A stretch of 46,204 nucleotides of DNA from Chondrus crispus (lineage: Eukaryota > Rhodophyta > Florideophyceae > Gigartinales > Gigartinaceae). Made by a program: the position numbers and the translations under genes. The notes beneath the pieces are model-generated. The model had not been told where the DNA came from, did not search any database, and saw nothing but the letters and a program-made list of their open reading frames with translations. The stretch is taken from assembly GCF_000350225.1 (NCBI RefSeq), contig NW_005179395.1:1-46204 (forward strand), written 5' to 3'. Positions 9,851 through 17,646 of the stretch are shown piece after piece (position 1 is the stretch's first letter; each line of letters opens with the position of its first letter).

Positions 9851-11440
9851 CTACTTCTCAGATGCCTTGTTGTACACCGATCCACACTCCTTGAACAGAT
9901 CCCGGAACCGCTTTTTAGTAACGACTCTTACCGCACGTACTGACTGAAGCAACTCATCCGCCGGAAGGTCTTCTGCCGGAATGTGGCTCAAGAAGTAAGC
10001 CATGTCCTCAAATTTCATCTTCATAAGACGGGGCATAAAGAAGCGCAAGATGCCGAGAGCAGCACGAAAAATGGCCACATCTCCGTCAAGAACGTAGACA
10101 TCCCATATCCTTGTGACAAGGTCGAGCGGGAGAGCTCGGCAGTAAAGTGACATCACCCAGTTGATCATATAGAGATCTGAATCGATTCCATGTTGTTTGA
10201 AGTGAGCGTGGAGAGCAGGCATTTCCTCACTCAAAAGTCGATCGTGAACAGTTAGATAAAAGCGCACTTCTGGCATCTTGATTCTGAAGAAATGCAAGAA
10301 GCAGCTCTTGTGTAACAGCATGTTAGCAAAGCTGCAAAAAGCCTCGTAGGGGTCCATGTACAACAGTAGGACTGCGGCAAGAAAGGACATGCCTTGACTG
10401 TATCCAACATCCGGTTTGAGATACAGGAACGCTTCGAGAACGTCTCGTAAGGCGTACTCGTAGTGACTGCCCTCTGCGTGAAAAAAGGTAAGCTCAGGAA
10501 ATGTCCTTGGTAAGTCTAGCATAATAGCCTTGTGTGCGCTCCGCTCACTCTCCAACAAAGTCTCCGCCTTCCCGCCATCACCGCCCACGTCGCCGTCGGC
10601 CATGGCTACAGTTTCGCGACCGCGAATGTACTCCATCCGTCCCGAATACGCACGTTCCTTGAGAACCTCGAACAACTGCTCTGATACATTAAGTGGGTTT
10701 CCAATGGCGCATTGCCAAGCGCGGCCGCGAACGTTTGCCGGAATACCGCGAAAGACTAAGGTGCGGACGCGAGCCGTCTTCTTCTTCTTTGACCAGTTGG
10801 GGATGATGGAGGTGAGCCATTCGTCTCCCATACGTGAGTGGCGTTCCTCCCAGGTTTCGCGCGTGGCGGCGTCGGAGCGCGTGGCATTGAAGTAGGTGGA
10901 AGACAAGGTGGACAGCGACTTGGTGGCCGACGTGGTGGATTTGACGCCCGTCTTCTTCACCTTCTTCCAGCTGTTCCGCAGAGACTTGAGCATGGCTTGC
11001 GAGGAGGAGGAGTTCCTCGTTCTGGGTGAGGAGGCAGAATCTGAAGACGGTAGATCGCCGCACGAAGCGGAAGGGTGGGTTTGCCTTCTCGCGTTTTCTG
11101 GACAGTCTTCTTCATGATACTGCTGGTGATCACATTCGTCCTCTTCTCTCGTGAACGTGGCAAAAATGCCACCCGACGAGCTTCCACAAGAAGCGGAGTC
11201 CGTCTCGCTCTCCGGAGCGGAATCCGGTGTCTGGGCCGAGGAGGTGCCTATACTAAGGGCATCAAGCGAGAGGCCTGGGTGCGAAGCGGCTGACGTGCCA
11301 GGAGACTGCGAGGGTTCATCTTGGGGGCTGAGGGTTCGGACGGAGGCCTCAGGGACCAAGGGATGTGGGTTGTCGAGGTCCGAATCGGTTGAGTCTGACA
11401 ACTCCCAGATGCGCTGGGTTTCGCCATACGTGACGTCCAT
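9851..11440 (-). CDS. TBC-domain Rab GTPase-activating protein
   Basis: Intronless, 529 residues from the ATG at 11440; the open frame extends two codons upstream only to a GTG. The N-terminal ~200 residues are Ser/Pro/acidic and presumably disordered. The TBC domain spans about 225-500. Both catalytic fingers are visible: the arginine finger in 'IMLDLPRTFPEL' (R near 311, IxxDxxR) and the glutamine finger in 'GYSQGMSF' (Q near 348). The pattern 'RTLVFRGIPANVRGRAWQ' marks the domain start, and 'WVMSLYCRALPLDLVTRIWD' follows further on. This suggests an active GAP that speeds GTP hydrolysis by a Rab in membrane traffic. The sequence feels closest to the TBC1D12/14 or TBC1D10 groups, but the Rab partner cannot be inferred. 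The gene is divergent from COQ7. Confidence 0.9.
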   Translation of the reverse strand: MDVTYGETQRIWELSDSTDSDLDNPHPLVPEASVRTLSPQDEPSQSPGTSAASHPGLSLDALSIGTSSAQTPDSAPESETDSASCGSSSGGIFATFTREEDECDHQQYHEEDCPENARRQTHPSASCGDLPSSDSASSPRTRNSSSSQAMLKSLRNSWKKVKKTGVKSTTSATKSLSTLSSTYFNATRSDAATRETWEERHSRMGDEWLTSIIPNWSKKKKTARVRTLVFRGIPANVRGRAWQCAIGNPLNVSEQLFEVLKERAYSGRMEYIRGRETVAMADGDVGGDGGKAETLLESERSAHKAIMLDLPRTFPELTFFHAEGSHYEYALRDVLEAFLYLKPDVGYSQGMSFLAAVLLLYMDPYEAFCSFANMLLHKSCFLHFFRIKMPEVRFYLTVHDRLLSEEMPALHAHFKQHGIDSDLYMINWVMSLYCRALPLDLVTRIWDVYVLDGDVAIFRAALGILRFFMPRLMKMKFEDMAYFLSHIPAEDLPADELLQSVRAVRVVTKKRFRDLFKECGSVYNKASEK

Positions 11441-12246
11441 GCGCACGCGCGTGGAGCGGCATAGAGCGCGTGGTGCGACGGCTCAGGGGTGCCGTGAGGA
11501 CCGCGGGGAATGACGTCAAGTGTGGCGGAGCGTACAGAGAGCGGGCGACAGCGGGGACGGGGTAGGGAGGGTGCGGGAAGTACTTGTAGCTGGCGAGTGC
11601 AAATGGAAACGAGGAGTCGATGCGGATCAGGTAAGGGGGGGGAGGGGGGGGGAGTCTTGTACTCGCGTATTCGATGGTGTGAGCAATTTTCAGAATTACA
11701 GTAGCGTAAGCTACTGTAATTCTGAAACAGTTAAAGTAACTGTCAGAGAACAATGCAAGATGGTTGGCTGATTCGTCCGAGTCTCTCCTCCAATTTGTTC
11801 TCTTGTGAGCGGAAAATCCATCCGACACGTGTCGATTACTCTGTAACATTACACATAAAGTTACTTTCATACCTAACGTACAGTACCCTTGGTAACACAA
11901 GGTGCACCTTCAAAGGTCCAGCAGGACATATCCATACCGTACCATACTACCTAAACTTTGTGTGTTGGAACGACCCTAATTTAAAAAGGGTCCATAACTA
12001 ACGTGCTTTCATACCTGTGCGGTCGTTGTTCGCTCGTTCGTCATCGTCTTCGACTTCTTTGATGCAGCTTATCTCGACGCAGATCGTGCAGCGCGCCTTC
12101 TCGTGAACAGGGAGCACTCGGCATCCTCAAACAAACGGCATCGATTCATCCGATGTGTTGCTGCTAGACTTTGGCGCTTGGCACATCTCTCGCGACAGAA
12201 AATACAACTTCTGCTGCTTTGCTGTTGGACTAACCTCTGTCTTTCA
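11441..12246. other. Divergent spacer between TBC and COQ7 genes
   Basis: About 800 bases shared by two divergent 5' ends. It holds G-rich tracts at 11633-11652, the double hairpin at 11689-11743, and several TACAGTA/GTACC motifs around 11878 and 11938. The COQ7 frame is open upstream to 12103 but without an ATG until 12247. No independent gene is seen. Confidence 0.5.
11689..11743. repeat. Back-to-back perfect inverted repeats
   Basis: The first hairpin has 17-bp perfect arms (11689-11705 and 11710-11726) around the loop GTAA. It is followed with no gap by a second one with 7-bp arms (11727-11733 and 11737-11743) and a 3-base loop. The same two-hairpin layout recurs near 30.6 kb and 36.0 kb. 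It lies about 250 bp upstream of the TBC start codon and 500 bp upstream of COQ7. Confidence 0.85.
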
Positions 12247-12966
12247 ATGTCATTTAACGCCGCTTTGTCAACAAGGCTGGGAGGTCGCATTCGATACTGC
12301 TCCTATCGAAACGCCAGGGGCACATCATGCGTCTACAAAAGGTCACTTTCCACAAATGATTCTTCGAAGGAAAGCAACTCCGAACAACACCCGAAACAGA
12401 GTAATGTCCGCAAGGAAAGAGTTTCTTCCCCACTCTTAGCAGACCCGGAGAAAAAGAGAATAATCGACCGCATGTTGAGAGTAGATCACGCTGGCGAACT
12501 CGGCGCTCGACAGATATATGCTGGACAGCTGGCAGTATTCGGGCGCACGCCCATTGGAAAGGTCATCCAGGAAATGGCCGACCAAGAAAAGAAGCACCTG
12601 GATGCGTTTGATCAGCTTGTCGTAGAGCGACGCGTCCGACCTACTGCGATGCTGCCCGTTTGGAATGCCGCAGGGTACGCACTTGGCTTGGGTACGGCTC
12701 TCATTGGCAAGGAGGCCGCCATGGCTTGTACTGTAGCTGTGGAAGAGGTCATTGCGGAACACTACAATGACCAAGTACGCACCTTACTGCACTGGGAGGA
12801 TGAAGACGAGCTGAGGGCTACTTTCAGAGAGTTTCGAGACGACGAACTTGAGCACAAGCACACCGGCATTGAGCATGACGCGGAGTCTGCACCTATGTAC
12901 AAGGCCATGAGCACCGTCATCAAAGCAGGGTGCCGAGCCGCAATCATGATCACCGAGCGTGTATAG
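12247..12966 (+). CDS. COQ7: COQ7, 5-demethoxyubiquinone hydroxylase (mitochondrial)
   Basis: 239 residues from the ATG at 12247; the frame is open upstream to 12103 but only from a GTG. The first ~40 residues (MSFNAALSTRLGGRIRYCSY...) are basic and free of acidic residues, as in a mitochondrial presequence. The catalytic part is a ferritin-like di-iron four-helix bundle with all ligand motifs: E in 'VDHAGELGARQIYAGQ', ExxH in 'ADQEKKHLDAF', E in 'VAVEEVIAEHYNDQ' and ExxH in 'DDELEHKHTG'. COQ7 hydroxylates 5-demethoxyubiquinol, the penultimate step of ubiquinone synthesis, at the inner mitochondrial membrane. Length and ligands are complete, so the enzyme should be active. The neighbours include other respiratory-chain genes, although there is no operon logic in a eukaryote. 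Confidence 0.95.
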   Translation: MSFNAALSTRLGGRIRYCSYRNARGTSCVYKRSLSTNDSSKESNSEQHPKQSNVRKERVSSPLLADPEKKRIIDRMLRVDHAGELGARQIYAGQLAVFGRTPIGKVIQEMADQEKKHLDAFDQLVVERRVRPTAMLPVWNAAGYALGLGTALIGKEAAMACTVAVEEVIAEHYNDQVRTLLHWEDEDELRATFREFRDDELEHKHTGIEHDAESAPMYKAMSTVIKAGCRAAIMITERV

Positions 12967-13144
12967 TCACAAAAGGGATTTTCCCACTCACTTCAATTTT
13001 GAGCACCATCCACGCTTGCCCACTTGACGTTGACTTTCGCTGCTCACACGGCCGAGGCCGGCATGCGAGCTCGACAACTTCGACACATCTTTCCCAGTTG
13101 CAATGCCCCCTTGAAATTTATACACAAATTGCAGTCTACATCTC

Positions 13145-15148
13145 CTAACTAAAGCCGTACTGCGCCAATGCGTCCAGAGTTCCTTGGGCCATCCCTGACA
13201 CCTCATTGTCACCATCGTGAACTAATGTTCGCACGAGAGCTGCGCTTTCCTTGCAGTGAATTCCCCTCAACGCCCCCGCAATTCGATATCTTATCGCCGT
13301 ATCACTGTCCTCACCGTTGAGAAGTGCTCTTATGACTGGTAAACATTTTTCCGATCCTAGAAATCCCAAAGCCGTCACCGCATGCCTTCTCACCACGGAG
13401 TCTTGCGGGCTTTCTAAACCTTCGACACCACCAGGAAGTAATGAATCCATCAACTCTTGCTCCGCATTCGGAAACCCCTTCCCGATACTTCCTAGAGCAA
13501 TTGCCGCACTGACTCTCACCAACCAGTGCTTATCAGTTTTGAACGCCTTCAGGCATGCTTCAACACCTACAGAACCCCCGCCAATCTCAGCTATTGCGTC
13601 GCAACATGCACTGCGAACATTCTGATCTGGGTCTCCCATAAGCACACTAATGACCTCCCAAAGCTCTCCCCCACGCGCAAGCAGGGTAACACAAAGGGAC
13701 CGTACTCTTTCAGAGAAACGAGAGGCGTCCAGTACCCCTGCTTCGAGCACCGCTTTCGAAACCCGCTTTCCATCAAACTTCCTTAATCGAATACCAGCCA
13801 TTGTTTGATCGAGATGTTCACCATGTTTCAAGTCATTCATGAGGTCCTCAAATTCAGCGTCCGACTGCTTGGCAACTTCTGGGTCGACAATATTCTGTTC
13901 TCTATCATCGTCCTCCGACTCATCCTGAGATGTGTTTGACCGCTTCGCAACAGAGCTGAATGCATCAGGGTCTTCGACATACTCTTTGTCAAAAGATCGT
14001 TCCAAGCGCCGACGCATCGCCTCACTGGCGCTAGCACCAACATTCCGACCCTCGTCCCCTTCAAGCAAGTTGGCGACCTCGAGGTCTAGCCTTTCGTCAT
14101 CAGACATCGAATCAGGCTTTGCGGCTTCCATACATCCGAAGTCGGTCAAAGCCTCCTTTGCAGCATCTCGGACAGCAAAGGACTGATCTTTGCTGAGAAT
14201 GCGGAGTGCATCGATCACAGAAGGCTCATGCCTGGCGTCCTTCATCTGCCCAAGGGAATGCGCGAGTCGCTGGCGAGTCATCATGTCTTTGCTTCCTAGC
14301 ACTTTCAGCAAGTCTGGCACAACTCCCAGGTCGCCAATATCTCCCATTGCGCCAATTGAAGCCTGCACTAAAAGATCGTTATCCGAATCCATCCAACGCA
14401 AAAGAATTGGCACGGCCCTCTCATCCTTCAAATGCCCCAAAGATGCCAAACAACTCAACTGAACTTGCCACTCCGAATCCTCTATCAACGCACGGGCCAA
14501 AGCCTCATGGAGAGCAGCGAGCGCGTCATCTGGCAAGCCCACAACATATCCCATTCCCGCGGCGGCCGCCGAACGCACTGAGTAGTCCGTGTCCGTCGCC
14601 AGTAACGAGACCAAGGCGTCCACGGCTGCCGAAGCCGTGGCGGGGTCCGGAAATTGGAGCTGGCCGATGGTGATAGCCGCGGTGGAGCGAATGAACTCAT
14701 TTGTGCTCGTCTGGATGGACAGAAGCAGGAGCTCGAGGGCGACGGCGGGAGGCAGCTTCCGCACGAGAAGGAGGCCTCTCTGCTGGTCCGCCTTTCCCTC
14801 GGAGGTTATGAGGGCGCGGATAGCATCGGGGCTTGTAGGCGGCTCCGCAGGCGGTTCGGCGACGCAGCGGATTCGAGTGCGCGGCCGCGCGGTTCGCACG
14901 CCCCGTTGTCGACACTTTCCGGAGCGGTGAGCAAAAGAGCTGCGGGTAAGGGTGACTGGCAGCGCAAACCCGAGCATTCCTGAACTTGTGGCGGTCTCGG
15001 GGAAGGATGTGCAATCCCCGCTGGTGAACTTCGAAGGAAGTTCCATTGAAGGATGTTGGTGAGGGGATGCGGCGTCTATGGGGGGGAGGAGGGGGGTTGT
15101 CCTGGCCGTGGACGGTGACGAAGCGCGTATGGTTATCCTGGTAGTCAT
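13145..15148 (-). CDS. Plastid-targeted HEAT-repeat protein, NblB/lyase-like repeats
   Basis: Intronless, 667 residues, ATG at 15148. Residues 1 to ~95 are Ser/Thr/Arg/Pro-rich with few acids, ending 'RPRTRIRCVAEPP', which resembles a plastid transit peptide with a VRC/A-type cleavage region. An N-terminal array of about seven HEAT repeats follows (~100-345; for example 'VQLSCLASLGHLKDERAVPIL' and 'AHSLGQMKDARHEP'). Then come an acidic linker of ~110 residues and a second HEAT array (~455-667; 'VRVSAAIALGSIGKG', 'VVRRHAVTALGFLGSEK'). The repeats resemble cyanobacterial HEAT proteins of the phycobilisome lyase/NblB group, which bind phycobilins or phycobiliproteins. That functional link is inference, because HEAT repeats are promiscuous. 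It sits tail-to-tail with COQ7, with a spacer under 180 bp. Confidence 0.75.
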   Translation of the reverse strand: MTTRITIRASSPSTARTTPLLPPIDAASPHQHPSMELPSKFTSGDCTSFPETATSSGMLGFALPVTLTRSSFAHRSGKCRQRGVRTARPRTRIRCVAEPPAEPPTSPDAIRALITSEGKADQQRGLLLVRKLPPAVALELLLLSIQTSTNEFIRSTAAITIGQLQFPDPATASAAVDALVSLLATDTDYSVRSAAAAGMGYVVGLPDDALAALHEALARALIEDSEWQVQLSCLASLGHLKDERAVPILLRWMDSDNDLLVQASIGAMGDIGDLGVVPDLLKVLGSKDMMTRQRLAHSLGQMKDARHEPSVIDALRILSKDQSFAVRDAAKEALTDFGCMEAAKPDSMSDDERLDLEVANLLEGDEGRNVGASASEAMRRRLERSFDKEYVEDPDAFSSVAKRSNTSQDESEDDDREQNIVDPEVAKQSDAEFEDLMNDLKHGEHLDQTMAGIRLRKFDGKRVSKAVLEAGVLDASRFSERVRSLCVTLLARGGELWEVISVLMGDPDQNVRSACCDAIAEIGGGSVGVEACLKAFKTDKHWLVRVSAAIALGSIGKGFPNAEQELMDSLLPGGVEGLESPQDSVVRRHAVTALGFLGSEKCLPVIRALLNGEDSDTAIRYRIAGALRGIHCKESAALVRTLVHDGDNEVSGMAQGTLDALAQYGFS

Positions 15149-15719
15149 TTTTGTGGCGTAGGAAATGGAGCTTCTTGATTGGAGGAACTGTTGGATAATG
15201 CGCCGCCGTATATCTCAGGGTTAGTTGCCTGACCACACCCAGGAGCAAGAATTATTTTTGGGCCTTGTTGAACCGCCTCCGATGCGATTCTTCTGTCCTT
15301 TCAAGCCACTCGTTTATTTGCATCGGTTTTTCATGTATGGCGATAGTCATGTGGAACCACATGTCCACCCTTTAAGCGACTGGAGATCTGTATCTCGCTT
15401 TGACTCAGGTCGACACAGACTACTCTTTCAGTCTTTGGGATACAGGTCGTCTTGATACTAGAAACACACTCAGCCTGCTTCCTGCAAGACACAGATCGGC
15501 AGCAAGTTGCTGTCAACCGCGACGTCCATAGCATGGCCCTAAATCGTGAGAAGAAGGATTGTGAGCTCATCAGGTCTCGATATTTGTTTGTTTGTTTGTG
15601 AAACGTTGGACACTGGTGACTCCATTTGCCCTACTGATTTCAACTGCCTATATATAGGCTAAGATGTGTTCAAAGTCCCTCCAGTTACTCGAAACCCTCC
15701 ATAAACATCTATAAAAAAG
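15149..15719. other. Spacer, probable promoter of HEAT-repeat gene and 3' end of NDUFS1-C
   Basis: 571 bases. It contains a 14-bp perfect palindromic TATA-like sequence GCCTATATATAGGC at 15646-15659 and a GTTT microrepeat near 15588. No gene is recognised. Confidence 0.4.
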
Positions 15720-17297
15720 CTACTGCGAGAAATTGTGGGTATTGCGCACACGAGTGCATTTTGCCATTGTCTTTGAACTTCTTGTGATCGGGTCGGTCAT
15801 GTAGAAGTTGTCCACAGGCGATTGTAATGGCGTCGGCAAGAACGGAGTGCGTCCAGGAGGCAGTATCGTATCCGTTCCGAGAACTCGATCTCCTTCCTGC
15901 ACGTAGTTCGTCTTCAACAAATGAGGTGCCAGAATGTCCAGCGAAGCAGACTTGAGCTGTTCCGTCACATGCTCCAAATCCTCATCTGCTCCCAGCAGAT
16001 CGCGCAGCACATGCGCATCGTCACGAGCCAAACCTGGGGGGAAGAATGCGAGCTTCGAAGCCTGCACGCGCCCTTCGGTGTTCACGTAGATTGAGTCCTT
16101 CTCCGTGTATGCTGCGCCGGGAAGCACAACGTTCGCAATCGATGCTCCACGATCACCATGATGACCTTGATACACAACGAAGCAGTCCTCTGGAACGTCG
16201 ATATTGTCAATGTCGTCCGCCCCCATTAGGAAAAGGACTTTAGTTGCGGACCATGAGCCGGCGTCCAGTGCCCGCAGGCCAGCGTACTTGTCTTCGAAAC
16301 CAATATCAAGATTGCCAACTGTGTTCGCACCCTGATGCAAGACACATAGACCATCCCAACCCTCTTGAACTGCTTTGGACTTGCGCACGACGTCTTCCAC
16401 TAGCTTGTATACGGCATTACCATCCTCACGTTGCAGCGCCCTGTTGCTGACCATTATGACAGGCCTCTCGGCCTCCGTGAGCGTTGCCGCAATGGGATGA
16501 GATCCATCTGCTATCGCCTGAAGCGTCTTGAGCGTATTGCCGAGATGTTTCGATGGATACGTCAAGGACACGGGGCTTCCAACGGTGGCGACAGTAACCC
16601 CGTGGTACAAAGAACCCTTCCTCAGCCTAGCGTTAAGCAGAGGAGCTTCTTTCCTCGGATCAGCCCCAACGAGAAGAACAAAGTCTGCCTCCTCAAGCTG
16701 AGGGAGGGTTAAGTTGTGCATGTATGAGTGTCTGAAATCCGTAGGGATGTTCCTCGCCTTCTCCTGAACGTGCATTTGGCCGGTCGGGAACCAACGCAGG
16801 AACTGGTTGCGAAACTCTAGGGCGGCATTGACATCAACATACGGACCGATAACCCCGTGACACTCGAAACCGCCTGGATTCTCCAGCTGAAGAGTGATCA
16901 AGGCATTCTTTAGGACGGCGCGCGCGCGATCCCACTGCACGGGAAGGAGATTGCCGTCGACGTTACGGACCATGGGCGTGCTCAAGCGCTGCCTCTTCAA
17001 ACCGTCGTAAGAAAACCTCGACTTGTCGGAAATCCACTCTTCATTGACGTGCTCGTTGAGGCGGGGTAGAACTCGCATGATCTCCGAACCCCTTGTATCA
17101 ATCCGAATGTTTGATCCAACGCCATCGAAAATGTCGATGGACTCGGTCGACTTGAGTTCCCAGCTGCGAGTCTTGAAGGCGTATGGCTTGGATGTCAACG
17201 CACCAACAGCACGGATCGAGTACCCCTCCCCGGTCGGGGCGGCCGTTGAGACCAGCGCTTTGCGCGCAACACGGGCGAGCACTGATCTCGAAGCCAT
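15720..17297 (-). CDS. NDUFS1: NDUFS1 (complex I 75-kDa) C-terminal domain only, mitochondrial
   Basis: Intronless, 525 residues, ATG at 17297. A ~30-residue presequence (MASRSVLARVARKALVSTAA...) is joined directly to 'GALTSKPYAFKTRSWELKS'. In ordinary ~700-residue NDUFS1/NuoG proteins this motif begins only after the N-terminal ~240 residues. The remainder is colinear with the molybdopterin-oxidoreductase-like half of NDUFS1: 'STESIDIFDGVGSNIRIDTR', 'NEEWISDKSRFSYDGLKRQR', 'LFLMGADDID' and 'YVNTEGRVQ', ending near 'TDPITRSSKTMAKC'. The N-terminal half, which carries the ligands of clusters N1b, N4 and N5, is absent. The upstream 349 bases run into the divergent POP gene and do not encode it. 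Because a targeting peptide replaces the missing part, this looks like a true split gene whose partner lies elsewhere, not a truncation. It acts in the complex I N-module, with NDUFV2. Confidence 0.92.
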   Translation of the reverse strand: MASRSVLARVARKALVSTAAPTGEGYSIRAVGALTSKPYAFKTRSWELKSTESIDIFDGVGSNIRIDTRGSEIMRVLPRLNEHVNEEWISDKSRFSYDGLKRQRLSTPMVRNVDGNLLPVQWDRARAVLKNALITLQLENPGGFECHGVIGPYVDVNAALEFRNQFLRWFPTGQMHVQEKARNIPTDFRHSYMHNLTLPQLEEADFVLLVGADPRKEAPLLNARLRKGSLYHGVTVATVGSPVSLTYPSKHLGNTLKTLQAIADGSHPIAATLTEAERPVIMVSNRALQREDGNAVYKLVEDVVRKSKAVQEGWDGLCVLHQGANTVGNLDIGFEDKYAGLRALDAGSWSATKVLFLMGADDIDNIDVPEDCFVVYQGHHGDRGASIANVVLPGAAYTEKDSIYVNTEGRVQASKLAFFPPGLARDDAHVLRDLLGADEDLEHVTEQLKSASLDILAPHLLKTNYVQEGDRVLGTDTILPPGRTPFLPTPLQSPVDNFYMTDPITRSSKTMAKCTRVRNTHNFSQ

Positions 17298-17646
17298 TGG
17301 AGGCGAGTTTGGTGCTGCTCTTCAATGTTCGGATGTCAGGACTCGATTATCACGCCATGTGCATTGCTCACTATGGTGATTCAAGACTAATGTGTGGATT
17401 GCGTCTTTTCTGTTTGCTTCTTTCCCCACACTGTTTTGAATATTAAATATTTAACGATCTGCCCTGTCAAAATCCGTTTCGTGTATAGTTTTCAACACGT
17501 GTATTGCCTGCTCCTTCATCGAGGTTGCGCGTGATCTTGACGGCACTTCTTGAGGTCTTCAAAAGGACAATTGGCCTGCCTTCGCCTCGTACCTAGCCAT
17601 TTAAAATTCACACTTCGGATCGGTGAGGGGCTTTCTCAATGATGCA
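17298..17646. promoter_or_regulatory. Divergent promoter region of NDUFS1-C and POP-like genes
   Basis: 349 bases separate the ATGs of two divergent genes, so both promoters must lie here or overlap the genes. An AT-rich patch (TTGAATATTAAATATTTAAC, near 17436-17455) is the only obvious core-promoter-like sequence. No Fe-S domain of NDUFS1 is encoded here in any frame. Confidence 0.4.

Noticed and set aside
17623..17646. Upstream GTG start for the degenerate POP gene
   Set aside because: Nuclear eukaryotic genes rarely start at GTG, and the ATG at 17647 gives a plausible presequence.
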